Below, one piece after another: positions 34,556-47,500 of a stretch of 64,000 nucleotides of DNA. Origin of the DNA: Crossaster papposus. Its lineage: Eukaryota > Echinodermata > Asteroidea > Velatida > Solasteridae. The DNA lies in assembly GCA_037893245.1 (NCBI GenBank), contig JBAIAA010000885.1, positions 310,001 through 374,000 of the forward strand, read 5' to 3'. Numbering within the stretch: position 1 is the first letter of the stretch; each line of letters starts with the position of its first letter. The notes under the pieces were generated by a model, which was not told the origin of the DNA, made no database searches, and worked only from the letters and a program-made list of their open reading frames with translations. A program made the position numbers and the translations under genes.

Positions 34556-37500
34556 TTAATGAATGTTCACTTACTAAGGTCAAGAGTTGTCAGATTATCC
34601 ATTCTTTCCCTGATAATACTAGCGATCATCTACCCTTGATCACAAGTTTAGAATTGCAACTTGACAACTCTTGCTTAAACAAAAAGGATCTGCATCTTAA
34701 CAATATCTGCCTGTACTCATATCCTAAATGCGATTGCAATGATGAAGACTTCTGTCGGCAATTTACTAGTAATATTGATATTGCTCTTGATAAATTTGAG
34801 TGTTCTATTTTATCGTTCAGTTCTATATGGATGATTCTCAGGGCGTCGTTGATAGTGTCTGCAGCAGGCTGACGACCGCCATTCATGATTCTGACAATAC
34901 TATTTAAATTCAAGTCTTTTACAAAATATCACACTAAGAAGTTTCATTGGTGGAATAACAACTGTTCTATTGCTAGAAACAGTCAAAGATTCTGGTATAG
35001 TATCTGGCGGCAGTGTGACAGGCCTAGATGTGGACACATTTTGTGTTGTTATAAACTGTCCCAAACAAATTACAGGCGTATTTATAGGCAGTGTGTCACT
35101 AACGTTACTTGTAGAAAATAAAATCATCTCAATAAATTGTTTCATAATAAAAATCCGAATTTTTTTTGGAAAGCCATAAGTGACTGCAACAAAAAAATGT
35201 GACTCTTACGATCCTATTTCTATTCATAGCTTATCAATCTCTTTTTTTATCCGAATTTGAAAAGACCGATTTAAATTCATATAAAATTCAACAGGCCAAC
35301 ATTTCTGTCAAAAACAGATCTTATGAACTTTGTAACTCGGTCTTCGACTCCAATCATTTTACTGTTGATTCCATTGACAGATTCATCCAAATCTTAAACA
35401 AAAAATCTGTCCCTTGATCTGATGGAATCACGGCTGATCACTTAAAACATAGTGTAAATTAAAAAATGTCTACTTTTTTGGCCAATATTCTAAATTTGTG
35501 TACGAGATTTGGTGTTGTTCCCACCAATTTTCATAAGGTACTCTTGTACATATTCTCAAGAAATAAAATGTTGATCCGTCTCAACCAAAGAATTATCGAC
35601 CTATCATTGTTTCAACTACTTTTTCTAAGGTTTTCGAGCTTGGTTTTCTGGAATCGTGTGCAAAAGTCAAATTTGACCCACTGCAAATTGGTTTCATCAA
35701 TGGTAGGGGTACAGCCATGACTGCAGCCACTGTAAACGACGTTCTCAATTACTGTATTAATAAGAGCTCTAATGTATTTTGTTGCTCTCTCGATGCTGAG
35801 GGGGCATTCGATGCTATTCCTCATTATGTCATTTTCGATAAGTTATGTGATAACATTGGCGATGACTGGTGGAGATGCTTGTTATCATGGTATACTAACT
35901 TGACAGTGATTATAAAATGGAACAACAGCATCGGCAGTAAAAAATAATATTTGTAAAGGCACTAGACAACGAGGGTTATCATTTGCCTTCATTTTTAATT
36001 GGTTCTATCGAGATCTTGTCTGGGTTTAGTGCCCGGAATGTGGCGTTGTTATTGATCAATTCACTTATAAGGTTTTGTTGCTACGCTGGTGATTTATTGT
36101 TATCCAGTCTGACCATCATTGGTCATCAAAAGCTTATTGATTATGCTAACGATTATATTACATCACATGGTCTGCGCTTTAATCCCAGTAAAACAACTTG
36201 TACTATTTCGGGTAAGAACACATTATATTCAGATCTATTTTGGGTTCTGAATGGAAGTAAACTTAATTCTTAGAACACCACACTATCGTTTACAACTTTG
36301 GGAGGGCTTACCGACAGGTGTGCCACTCATTTATTTAATTTATCTTAATTCATACATTTTGGGGTAGTTGACCCTTATTTAAAATGTTAACTTCTAATAA
36401 CAGCACTTGATCGATCTCAACCTTATAATTCCGACCTTTCTAAATCTATACTATACGTAGCCGAATTTATTAATTTGTCATATATAATATTTTGCTGTCT
36501 TTTGATATTCGTATATAATATGCAACCTATTGCTGTGTTCACTGCCATATACGAAAAACCACCAAAACCTCTGGGGAAAAGTGGACACGTATGCTTGAGC
36601 AATGCTAGTCAACGCTTTCAGGCTAGCGGTATAGCAATGATGAATAAAAAATAAGAAAATTGGTGGCATCAATTAAATAATTAATTGTGTCGTTGTGCCT
36701 GGCTTATATGTATGCCAGTGTACCTTATCATCTTCCTATCCATTCGCGGCTTAGTTTCACTAAGAACTTAATTTTGCTCTAATTCGCTAACCCACTCAAC
36801 TGAGCGAAATTACATTATCACTGACTCCATTACTTATTTAGATGTTGTTCTGTCGAAGTAAATGTCAAAAGGCGTATTACTCTCTGCAGTATATTGGCAT
36901 GTCTACAATTGGCAGCGCAACGTGTGATAACACTGATGTTTGGAACACAGTTTTAACACCAGTTCTTATTTATGGGTGCCAGTGTGTGAATTGTAATACT
37001 AAGTCTCTTCAAAATCTTGAAAAAAACACAGGGAAAGCTTGTTAAAGCTGTCATGGGTCGTCATAAGTGCTGTAAAACAATGCCTCTATTACATGGTTTG
37101 AATTTATGTAAAATAATTGATGTTGTGTCTACATTTCAACTCAATTTAGTATGTCAGATTTGTAATAACACTTCAAATGCAAGTTTTTTATGCTCATCTT
37201 CTGGATTGCGAGGCTAATGGAGATTTTGCTTATAAAAATACTTTAATCGAAAGAGTAAAAAATTGTTTTAACATGCATGCTGATTTTTCGTTGCTAAAAT
37301 GCATTGTTAGTTCATCAATATTTGTTTGTTCCTTCAAGAATGTAGACTGTGTCAACCATGGTATTTGTGATAGTGTAAAGACAGTTTTGTATCGTAACGA
37401 ATCTCTTGATAATGATGATCTTGGCACTCTTGGTCGGCTGCTCAGTTTATTTTGACAGTTCTTTGGTTTGTCTGGATGGTCTGGGCAGCCGTGCTCGTCT

Positions 37501-37655
37501 GTCTGGTCATCTTGATTTTAACTTAAACGTCATTTGAACTTAAATGTAATGTTTGTATTCTAACATTCTGGCTGTATTTCTTACACACACATTATCTGTT
37601 TACGTGTAATGTGTTTTAGCCTCTCCATTTATAGAGGTTTTATCGGAAATAAATA
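34556..37655 (+). mobile_element. Degenerate LINE (CR1/Jockey-like), arm B
   Basis: Pieces of one non-LTR polyprotein follow in order across shifting frames: the endonuclease end SDHLPL (about 34620), a linker with KKFHWWNN, and RT motifs NYRPI, QIGFINGRGTA, then CCSLDAEGAFDAIPHYV (35760-35825), where the usual LDxxxAFD aspartates remain. After these come CYAGDLLLSS in the YADD position, RFNPSKTT and the C-terminal KTMPLLHGLNL. The end is an aataaataaca tail near 37650. Many stops and frameshifts. The 3' half is the partner of 3033-4325 in arm A. Confidence 0.8.
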
Positions 37656-37659
37656 ACAA

Positions 37660-37945
37660 TAAAAATATCATCTTAGATGATCTCTTTCGCTGTATTATTG
37701 TGCCGATATATTTCTCGGCGGAGGGCGTTATTCCATGCTGGTTTCCTTCTCTGAAATCTCTCCATGACAATGAAATGTTAATATAATTGACAAACGACAT
37801 TAGCCCACAAAACTTAGTTATGGGACAACTTGGTTTGAATTGATATAAACTGTATAGCATTTACTAATAGTCCATTCATTCGACATTCGTTACTACATAC
37901 ATTTTATCAGTATCCATTCTTTTATTATGCATATCCCAGATCAAA
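37660..37945 (+). repeat. Repeat R, copy 3
   Basis: This mirrors 2765-3032 (atcatcttagatgat, ggagggcgttattcca, caatgaaatgttaatataat, cattcgacattcgttac) and marks the outer limit of the inverted duplication on the B side. Confidence 0.65.
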
Positions 37946-38256
37946 GCTATATACGTATGGCAAGCCAAAGCAGAATTATTTAAAAACCATATTCTTTGGC
38001 CAACACAAACAATATCATGCAAGACGCATTTTTTGTGTGCAAGACCACAATTTTCCTGCAAGACTAAACTTGTTGTGCAAGACCAAAAGGTATTTTTCTG
38101 CAATACCAACATTTTACATGCAAGACCATAAATGTGGGCAACACCAACAATTTCGCGCAAGACCCAAATTTCCGTGCAAGACCAAACTAGCTTCGTACAG
38201 TAACGTTTAGGTTTTGACCTTTCTATCTGTTATTACACAAAATTACTTGCAAACAC
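37946..38256 (+). mobile_element. Partial copy of the foldback element of 1011-2753
   Basis: It has tatggcaagccaaagcagaa, then a series around tgcaagacc, then the inner segment gcttcgtacagtaacgtt and tttctatctgtta. It stops where the Gypsy LTR begins. Confidence 0.7.
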
Positions 38257-38497
38257 AACACACAAGAAGGAATCCTGAGACAAATGTTCCGTGATTTCCG
38301 TGATGCTCTGCCGTTTATTGTGTACTCTCGCCTACAAAACAAGTCGTGAAGCTCATACTATAACGCGGCACCTGGTTCGGCGTGTGCGCGATCCAAGGAC
38401 GGGTTTCCGGAGCGCACCAGCAGGAGCCACCAGGGCGATCCCACCACCGTGGAATCGCTCCAGCGCCCCCTACCGGCCAACCGGCACGGACGCTACA
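38257..38497 (-). repeat. 3' LTR of the Gypsy element (outer end incomplete)
   Basis: It contains acaacacacaagaaggaatc, cgtttattgtgtactctcgc and atcgctccagcgccccctac, all repeated at 44160-44400. The inner end (cgctaca on plus) touches a short C-run that reads as a purine-rich tract on the element's strand. The outer end fades into the foldback repeat. Confidence 0.82.
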
Positions 38498-38639
38498 CAC
38501 CCCCCATGAAGACCTTGTTTGCCCCCAAACAAGACGGTGGGCGCTGCTGCCACACCCCGTATAACCGCCCCGGAAAGCGCATAACGCCAACAATTAGATA
38601 ACAAAACTGGTTAAAGCTCACAACAAAAACAAAACTGGT

Positions 38640-39466
38640 TAAAGTTCCCGTCTAGGAGGTGGGAGGTGGCTGGCGCTGAAATTCCGTCTGCCGGAACAGC
38701 TGCTCCCAGAACTCCTGCGGTACGTTGTCAGGGTAGCGTAGGGGTGGGGGTGCTCCAGGGGGTAGCACTCCTCCCAGAGATGACTTGCCTGCCGCCGATG
38801 CATCCACGAAGTACTGTCTGCAGGAGTCGCCCCGGAACCTCGTAAGAGTGGACCACGCGCGCCCGAAACAGTCGGTGGCCGTAGCCGTCCACTCCGGTGG
38901 GCGTGGTCTTCAGGCGCCACTCTTCCCGTAGGTGGCTGGCTGTCCGACTTGTCCCGTTCCGTACGAGAAGGCCGGAAGGACCGCTCGCGCGGAGGTGGTT
39001 CCCTGCCTCCCCTGCCGAAACTGGGCCCCGTCGGCTCTTGGCCGGAGGCGGTGACGCGGAACTGGTAGCGGCTCGATGATCCCGCCCGCCGCGGAGATGG
39101 TCGGGGCTCCCCTGTCGGGAGAGGCGAGGCGGAGAAAGTTCCCGGCCGGCAGGATTGACGAGCTCTATCTCGTCGTCGCTGGGATGAATTTCCAGGGCAT
39201 CAACCCCCGCCATTACCCCGGCCACCAACCCTTCTCGGCAGTACTGATGGTGACGTCCCCGGACGTCTTCCCGGTAGAACTGCAGGCCGCAGCCCCGTTC
39301 GCACGAGTACGGGCGTGGAGCACCTCGCACGTAGTGCGGATGTGCCTGCGGCGGTGAAGGTCTTCACCTTCACCTGCAGGTGAAGGTCTTCCCACAGTGT
39401 AGACGCATCACAAGAGCCATTCTGCGGGGGGAAGAAGAAGAAGAAAGTTTGGTTAACGCAAGACAA
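38640..39466 (-). other. Extra open region beyond integrase in the Gypsy element
   Basis: Between integrase and the 3' LTR lies about 0.8 kb of GC-rich sequence with an open stretch (39330-38728). It begins with a Cys/His-rich patch (CERGCGLQF, then HHQYC) reminiscent of a zinc finger, followed by a Ser/Pro/Arg-rich part. Many Gypsy elements have no gene here; some carry an env-like or other accessory gene. I see no signal peptide or membrane segments, so an envelope is unlikely. Relic only. Confidence 0.45.
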
Positions 39467-39668
39467 TATCAGCTAGGCCGGACTACGTTCCGGCCGGCGC
39501 AAGTATACCGTCCGGTGCCTGGTTCCGTCGGCGGAGAATGCGACTGAGCACCCTCCCCCTTAGGTTCGTCCGGCCCCAGATCTGCGCACGTCTCCTCCAA
39601 CCCGTCAAGAGCGACACCTGCCTCCGCAACGGTGGAGACTTCTCCGCCCCTGGCCCTTCTGGAGTTAA

Positions 39669-42600
39669 TTACACCACTACCGACCAGTCATCCTTGTCCC
39701 CCGGCGCCCCCGCCGAAGAAACTCCGGGCTCTGGGCTGGATGCTGGTGCTGCCTGCTCGCCTGGAGGCCGGCTGTCCTTCCTCTGCGACTCGGCTGGGCT
39801 CCACTGGGTTTTCCCTTGTAGCGCGCCTCCACCAGTCCGCCTGGGCGTCCCCAAGTACGGCTTTAGTCGGTTGAAATGGACCACTTTGGGCTTGGCGCGA
39901 GGTGACCTCTGGATCCGATAGGTGACGTCGTCGGTCCTCTTCAATACCACGAAGGGCCCGTCCCACCAGCACTGCAGCTTGGGCGTGCGACCCACCTTCT
40001 TGGAGGGTGTGTAGAGCCATACGGCACGTCCGGGCTCGTAACCTGCACCCCCTGCCCGACGATCGTGATGTTGCTTCTGATGTGTTTGGCTTCCCTTCAG
40101 ATGCTGTCGAGCGAACTTGTGCGCGCTCTCCATCCTTGCCCTCAACTCGTCCACGTACTCCTGTACCGTCGCTTCTACCGTCGCTTTTACCGCTTCTACC
40201 GGCTGTCCCACTACTAAGTCCAATGAAAGTCGCACCTCTCGGCCGAGCATGAGCCTGTTCGGCGTGAACTTGGTGCTGGGAGGAACGGTACGCCATCGTG
40301 ACGTATGGTAGATGTTCGTCCCAGTCATCCTGGTTCTCCTGCATGAACAGGCTTCACGTCGTCTTGACGGTGCGGTTGAACCGCTTCACCATTCCGTCGG
40401 ACTGGGGATGGAACGGCGCAGTGCGGGTCTTGTGGACGCCCAGTAGACGGCAGGTGTACTGGAACAGTCGGGCCTCGAACTCCCTCCCGTACCAACCTGC
40501 TCCACGAGGGTTTGGGCCACGGTGCGCGCTGTCTGATCCGGGATCGGAAAAGCCTCTACCCACTTGGTGAAATAGTCGGCCACCACCATGATGCTCGTAT
40601 TCCCAGCCTTGGTTTTTGGGAACCGGCCTGTGAGGTCGATCGCGATGCGCTCCATCGGTGCACCCACCAAGTACTGCTGCAGTGGGGCCCGGAGGGGTCG
40701 AGGGGGCGCCTTCTTGGATCAACACTTGTGGCACTTTCGGCACCACTCCTCCGCCTGGCGTCGCATCTCTCGGAAGCCTGTCTCAGCCGAGCAACCGTCC
40801 GGGCGACCCCAAGTGTCCCGATGTCCTGCCATCGTGGGACAGTTGCAGGGTCTCCCACTTCGCCCACCAGAACTTTGTGCCCTCGTCCAGTGCAGTAGTT
40901 GCGTTTGGCCTTGGACAAGGTGTGGCTCCCGTACGCGATCACCTGCTCACCTTCCTTCCCTTCCTGTGCCAGCACTGCTCCGATGGTGCAGTTGCTGGCG
41001 TTCGTGTCCAAGATGTAACGGTGCTCCGTGTCCGGGTAACGCAGCACCGGCGCCGTGGTCAACGCGTCCTCCAGATGGTCAAACGCTGACTGGTAAGCGA
41101 CCGACCAAGAAAATGTTCTCTGGCTCTTGGTGGTCATGGCGTGGAGGGGGCAGACAATCTCGGCGAAGTTCCCGGAAAGCTCCAGACTTGGGTCAGGTTC
41201 GCGGGTTGCGGCCAGCTCCTGATGACCGCGACCTTCTCCGGGTCGGTCCTGACTCCGTCGGCTGACACGAGATGGCCCAGGAAGGACACCTCCTTCTTGA
41301 AAAGGCTACACTTCTTTTCCGGAACCGTTCCAGGACTACCGCCAATCTCATCTGGTGCTCCTCGAAGTCCGTCCGCCACACGACCACGTCGTCCAGATAA
41401 ACCACCGCTACTTACCACTGCAGTCCCTTCAGCACCTGTTCCATCAGGCGCTCGGATGTCGCTGGGGTGTTATACAGCCCGAACGGCATAACAGTGAACT
41501 GGTACAGCTTGTTCTGCCTGCCGAAAGCTGTCTTTTCCCGGTCCTCCTTCTCCATCCCGACCTGCCAGTAGCCGCTGGCCAGGTCGAGGGTACTGAACCA
41601 CTTTGCTCCGTTTAACGCGTCGAGGTTATCCTCGATCCTGGGGATGGGGTATGCGTCTTTGATTGTCACCTCGTTGACCCTCCGGTATACCACGCATGCT
41701 CGCGTGTGATACCCCCAGGGAAAACGTCCTCCCGTCGAGGGTGACCGTGTGGTCGTCCCAATGCCACTTGCAGTGGTACTTTGACAGAAAGTCAATACCC
41801 CAGAATCACGTCCGGCTCGATCTCGGCAACAGTAAAGGTGTGGTGCACGCGGAGGTCGCCAACTTGTAACTCGCCGTCCGCCACCCTCAGGCCTGGGAAC
41901 GCAGACGTTAAACCAGGCACGGTGAAAACGTTCCGCAATCAGGCTCACTGTTGCCCCAGTGTCGAGGAGGCAACGCACTGGCCTCCCGGCTACCACCCCC
42001 TCAATGTAGTTGGCTCCGGACGTCCCCGTCGCGGCTGGACCGGCTGGGCTTGTCGGCCCGGAAACTGGCGGTCTCCGTGCTCCCTCGGCTCTAGGCCTGC
42101 GCGGCGGGGGGCCGCCCTTCCCCCTCCGGCGGGGGCAGTCTCTCCTGAAATGGCCGAGTTTGTGGCACCTATAGCACTCCGTCTCAGGCTTGTACCCCAC
42201 TGGTAGGACCGACTCATGCTCCACGGCAGAAGCTGGAGGAAGCTGCTCCACCGACCTCACATCCCTGGCTCCAGCCTTTCCTCTCCGGCTGCACTCTTGG
42301 GACTCCATGAACGCCTCCATTTCTGCCGCCAGCGTAATAGCCTCGGTCAGGGTCTCCGCCTTACGGGAGACTAGGTGACGCTGTAGCTGTTCCTCCCCCC
42401 AAGGCCCTCCGAAATGCCTCAACGCCCAAGTCCTCCCTGGCCTATGCAGGCAGCCTCGGGTAGCTTTTCAGCACCAACCGCCAAATGGACTGTCTCAGGC
42501 TACTGAGCGACTCGTCGCGGCCCCTCGTCCGCATAGACAACTGGGCCCGTTGTAGTGGGACCTGTGCCGTTACGCCGAACCTGTGCTCGAAGTTTTCCAA

Positions 42601-43710
42601 GATCGGGGAGTATTCCCCCGTGCCTCCGGCGCCATGTCTGCCAGTGCCTCCTTTGCCGTACCCTTCAGGTAAGACGCCAAGTACATCGGTTTCTCGGCCT
42701 CACTCTAATGGTTGACAGCAGCTCTCAAAATGGATCCAGTTGCCGCCGGCCTAGGCGCGGCTTCCCCAACGCCCATAGTGGGGGCCAGCCCGGGTCCACC
42801 AGGGGACACCGAGTGGTGGCCTCCCCCGGCGTCTCCCCACTGGGACGGCCCCTCACTGAGCACCACGCCGGCACCACGCCGGCCTGCGTGTGGAAAATCC
42901 CCGCTCCGTTGGCCTGTGTGCGGAGCAGCTCCGCTCCATTGACTTGTGTGCGGAGCAGCATGGCCGGCTCTGCTCCATTGACTTGTGTGCGGAGCAGCGT
43001 TGACGGCTCCGCTCCATTGGATCGTGTGCGGAGCAGCTCCGCCCCGTTGACACCCACGAGGAGCAGCTCTGATGGCTCCGCCCCATTACCTTGTGTGCGA
43101 AGCAGCCTCGTCCCGTTGCTTCCCGTGAGAAGCAACTCCAGCGGCTCTGCTCCATTGCCCCGTGTGAGGAGCAACCTCGACGGCTCCGCTCTACTGCCTG
43201 GTGTGCGCAGCAACTCCGCTCCGTTGGCTCGCTGAAAAAACCCTGCTCCATTACCCCGGGCGGCCTCCCGTCTCCCTGCCGGCCTCGAACAATGACTCCC
43301 TGTGTAGTCCATCGCTCCCTGAGAGGGCGCTAATCTGGTGATCTGTCTCCAGACGACTCCCCGCCCCCGCCGCGTCGACGAACACGACCCGCGAACGCTC
43401 CGAGCGGAGCGACCCGCCGGCCGCGCCGTCGTCCACGGTCCTGCCCCCCCCCCCCCCCCCCTTCAGACTGAAAACCCACCGGGCTCGAATAGGGACTGTA
43501 CGTGTCCCGGCGAGGCCCCGCCCCCGCTACGCTGACGGGCACGGTTTGGACTCGCTCCAAGCGGAGCAAAACCTCTGCCGCGCCGCCGTTTGCAGCACGC
43601 CCCCCCCCCCCCCACCCCCCCGGACTCGATATCATTTGAGGGATCTCCCGACGAGGCCCCGCCCCCGTTGCATCGACGGGCACAGCTCGGAATCGCTCCG
43701 CGTGGAACAA
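39669..43710 (-). pseudogene. gag-pol remains of the Gypsy element
   Basis: This covers the CCHC nucleocapsid, aspartic protease, reverse transcriptase, RNase H and integrase, the last ending in a typical C-terminal stretch (WWDGPFVVLKRTDD, HFNRLKPYL). Upstream, at about 42880-43250, is a Gly-Asn-Gly-Ala-Glu-type tandem repeat of roughly 14-20 residues, unusual for gag. The coding sequence is fossil and scattered over several frames. Confidence 0.8.
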
Positions 43711-44136
43711 AACGTCTGTCGCGCCGCCGTGTACAGCACGGGCCGGGTCCCCCCGGACTCGGTAGCGACCCAGGACAATTTATGGGGAAGGGCGCCCTCA
43801 CTCCGAATCGGAGTGGATACACCGTCGGCCCCCAACCATTTGGACGTGTCCCGAAATTCCCCGCTATCATTTCCCAATTCCTCCCCCAGGAAACACCCTG
43901 ACTCCCGGAACCCCACAACCCCCCCCCCCCCCCCCGACCCCGAGCTCTCTTGTAAATCCTTAAAGAAGGCCTCTAAATCCTCCGGCGTGATGCACGGAGC
44001 GCCAGACGCTTCTCTAGACTGTTCCCCACTCCCGGGGCCCACTCCCTGGCTTGCCTTCTCGCCGCCATGACATTAAAGTTTTGCGAAAACATAAACACGT
44101 CACCTGTTTTGTTGTCGTTCTCTCGCTGCCACCAAT

Positions 44137-44408
44137 GTAACGTAGATTGTTCCTGGGGTCGACACAACACACAAGAAGGAATCCTTAGACAAGTGTTCCG
44201 TGATTTCCGTGATTCTCTGCCGTTTATTGTGTACTCTCGCCTACAAAAAAGTCATGAAGCTCATACTATAACGCGGCACCTATAACTGGTCTGAACTGGT
44301 TTGGCGTATGCGTGATCCAAGGACGGGTTTCCAGAGCGCACCAGCAGGAGCCACCAGGGCGATCCCACTACCGTGGAATCGCTCCAGCGCCCCCTACCGG
44401 CCAACCGT
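44137..44408 (-). repeat. 5' LTR of the Gypsy element
   Basis: It starts tgtaacgtagattgttcc (plus sense inner end) next to the likely primer-binding region (44115-44136, tggtggcagcgaga on the element's strand). It ends at ccggccaaccg, where gene C's upstream sequence (tatcccttatgta) begins. In the element's orientation its transcription would run away from gene C. Confidence 0.82.
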
Positions 44409-44564
44409 ATCCCTTATGTAGTTTATGATGTTGACTACTGTAAGCTATATACTGATCGCATATCTCTCACAGCATCTAGTTCGCATCGACAGGCCCTTCC
44501 TATTAAGTGACTCGAAAGGTAAATTACCAGAAAGCCTTCACTTGATATCGTGACAAGACGAGGT

Positions 44565-47500
44565 ATGGAGGCATGGACGAGAAGTGAAAATATGCCTAGG
44601 CACAGTATGGACTACGAAGAGACAGTATTTGGGAAAGGTAACCGTAAAACGATGGGCGCATTAGCGGTTATTAGCAAGACTGGCGGCAGCACGCCAATAG
44701 AGACAACTGGACAGGCTGAACACGGACATCGTACATTCGCTGACCGCTTTCAGAATTTCGGCAGCAGTACCACCTTCCATGGCATCAGCTATGCTATCAA
44801 CAACGAAAACAGCGGACCCAGAAGGTATTAGATCATAATAATCCCAAATAAATTAAAATTAATTTCTTTTCATTTTCTTCTTACAGGTTTCTTCTGGCTT
44901 TTGTGCTACGTGCACAGGGCACTTTTCACAAATAATTGGTTTCGTTATCAGAAAGATATAAATAAATATCCATTTTGATTTTTATCAGGTTCCCTGGTGT
45001 CCTGAAATCAACAGTTTCTCGGGTTTATGTTTTTAAAACCCGAAATTCTACTATATTTGTCAAGATAACATGCGTCAACGGTTTCTAAACCTACATGTAC
45101 CTTTTGTATGTGGGTAGTTTTGTAAATTATAATTTGGTGTCCCTCTTACATAAGGAACCTTTTGACAACCGTCATAGCACAATTACAAGAGGCATTCCAA
45201 TCATTCTGACCGGACAAGTATAAAGCAAGTGATGAGCTCTTTCAATTGTAGAACTTCCGCAATGTTAAACTAAACGATAATGATTTTATAATACAAAATG
45301 TTGTTGATTCCTCGAGGGATGGGGCACCAAAAACTAGTAAAATAGTGTTATTTTTTAAAATAAGTTCGAACTATTTTTGGTTTGTTAAAAGATACATTGA
45401 AGTACAAGTTGCCTTACAATAAACCATACAAATTTTTTGATATGCAAAAAGTGTTACTGTATTGAACAAAAATTATAGATATTGCACTGTAAATGAATCA
45501 CCGGTTCCTTGTGTAAGCGGAACACCGATTTTTGGTGTCCCCTTAATACAGTAATTATCTTTGAAAAATTGTCTTCATGACACATTTAATGTATAATTTG
45601 CAAATCAAATGCATTGCTATTTCTTAATTCTACGTCATGTATTAAAATGTGTTCAGTTTGCTGAGTTTAGATAATTACATTGACAGCTTTTAGCCATTAA
45701 AAAGTTCATCGTGGGCGCGGGAACACCAATTAAATATATTAATTGAAACTACCCTGGGGGGCGCCGAATTTGTTTTTACACGGATGAACGAAGGGCATAT
45801 TTCACCAGTATATAGAATATTGGTTTTGGTGTCCCCATTACAAATGGATTTGTTGCTATAATGTTATTTCTAGGTGTGCTATTGCTCAACTTGGTGTTTA
45901 ATAAAAGTATTATGAGGATATGTTTGAGCTGAAATAGAAATACTGTTTGTCCCCCCCCCCCCTTTAAATGTTTGCAACCTTAGACAAAATATCACAAGTT
46001 GAGTCCCTGTTTTATGTAATCTCTTTTCCTGATAAATTCCTTGCATGCATGCACATATTTAATGTAAATCACGCATCTAATAGGCCATCAGTTTTGCCGT
46101 CTTGTGCAAGATATTGATGAATGGCAAACGAGTATGCGAAAATTAGTGTACATGTTAGTCGGCCACTCAAATATGGCCTTGACATGTTTCAAAGCTAATT
46201 GTTTTAAATTGCAGGTATGTTAAAGCATGGAGGTAGTTTCCTACCTCCATGGCTAGAGACAGCCTAGCTTATTTGCAATACAAATACTTGAAAAAATATA
46301 ATTATCGAGTTTAATCATCTATACCAATGACTAATGACTTGTCGAAGGCACGCCATGCTAGGGGACTTCATGGGCAACGCCTCGGAATATTTTGAAATCT
46401 ACAATGCTTCGGCCTGCATTCAAAGGCATTTTGTGTCCAATTGTTGGTCTCGGGTTTAGTAGAATCATAACATAAGTTATGCATCATCAAACCCCCTACA
46501 GATCCGAGTAGAAAGTATGTCTATCGTGCCTTGAAGGTACATTTTCACTAGAACGAATACGAGTACAGTACTTTCCCCTGAGTATGAGCACGAGTACTTT
46601 ATCATGATTACAAGTACTTTGTCATAAGTGCGAATAGTTGGCATGAGATATTGACAAAGTACCTGTACTCGTGACAAAGTACCCGTACTCGTGACAAAGT
46701 GCTCGTACTATTGACAAAGTACTCGTGTTCATACTCATACTAATGACAGATTACTCGTGCTCATACTCGTACTCATGGGATATTTCGAATAATCTGCCCG
46801 AACAATTGCGAACATTAGACTCATTAAGCACATTTAAATCAGAGCTCCGACATGTCATCCGTTAGATATTATGCCAATTGCGCTGATCTACAGAGTTATA
46901 ACTTGGTTGCCACTATAATGTGCATCCTGAGCCACGCAGCGCTTTTACGAGCTTTCTACTAATAGCGCTCAAACCCCTGTGGTCATTTGGCAAGATCCAT
47001 GTTTTTTTAGCGCAAAGATTCATGCGCCCAATCGGAGCCTCCGTTATAAACAGACCAAGGCCGTTTTATAAACCCCTGGCTTTGGCTCCGTCTCCAGCTA
47101 CAGCCTATTGCTAAACTGTATGAATAAAGCCTCAGACACAGACAAAACTGGGGTTCGGAAAACAGCCCAAGGCATGCGAACCAACGCACATTTCTATTGG
47201 TCTATTCGCTTGGACATCTGAGGTGTTTTTACAAATGTTCATCCTCCCACGAGTACGAGTACTTTGTCATGTGTAAGAGTACTTTGTCATGAGTACGAGT
47301 ACTTTGCCATGAGTACGAGTACTTTGTCATGAGTACGAGTACTTTGTCAAAAGTACGAGTACTTTGTCATGAGTACGAGTACTTTGTCATGAGTACGAGT
47401 ACTTTGTCAAAAGTACGAGTACTTTGTCATGAGTACGAGTACTTTGTCATGAGTACGAGTACTTTGTCAAAAGTACGAGTACTTTGTCATGAGTACGAGT

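Larger units (their letters stand above)
38257..44408 (-). mobile_element. Gypsy-type (Metaviridae) LTR retrotransposon, fossil
   Basis: The element lies on the minus strand with LTR sequence at both ends. Recognisable parts in order are gag with a CCHC knuckle (CYRCHKLGHFRRDC, about 42165-42210), protease (CLLDTGATVS), reverse transcriptase (LDLASGYWQ, MVYLDDVVV), RNase H, integrase and an extra open region beyond pol. It is broken: the coding region is interrupted in roughly half a dozen or more places and both outer ends are incomplete. By eye the LTRs differ at about 9 of some 225 aligned bases plus indels, so the insertion is moderately young. It is GC-rich compared with the host DNA. 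Its right end lies about 157 bp upstream of gene C's ATG. Confidence 0.9.

Noticed and set aside
35885-36300. A host gene overlapping 35.7-37.5 kb
   Set aside because: The pieces are degraded LINE reverse transcriptase, with the arm A counterpart confirming a repeat origin.
38897-44070. Plus-strand open frames across the Gypsy element
   Set aside because: They are antisense to gag-pol in GC-rich DNA, where stop codons are scarce.
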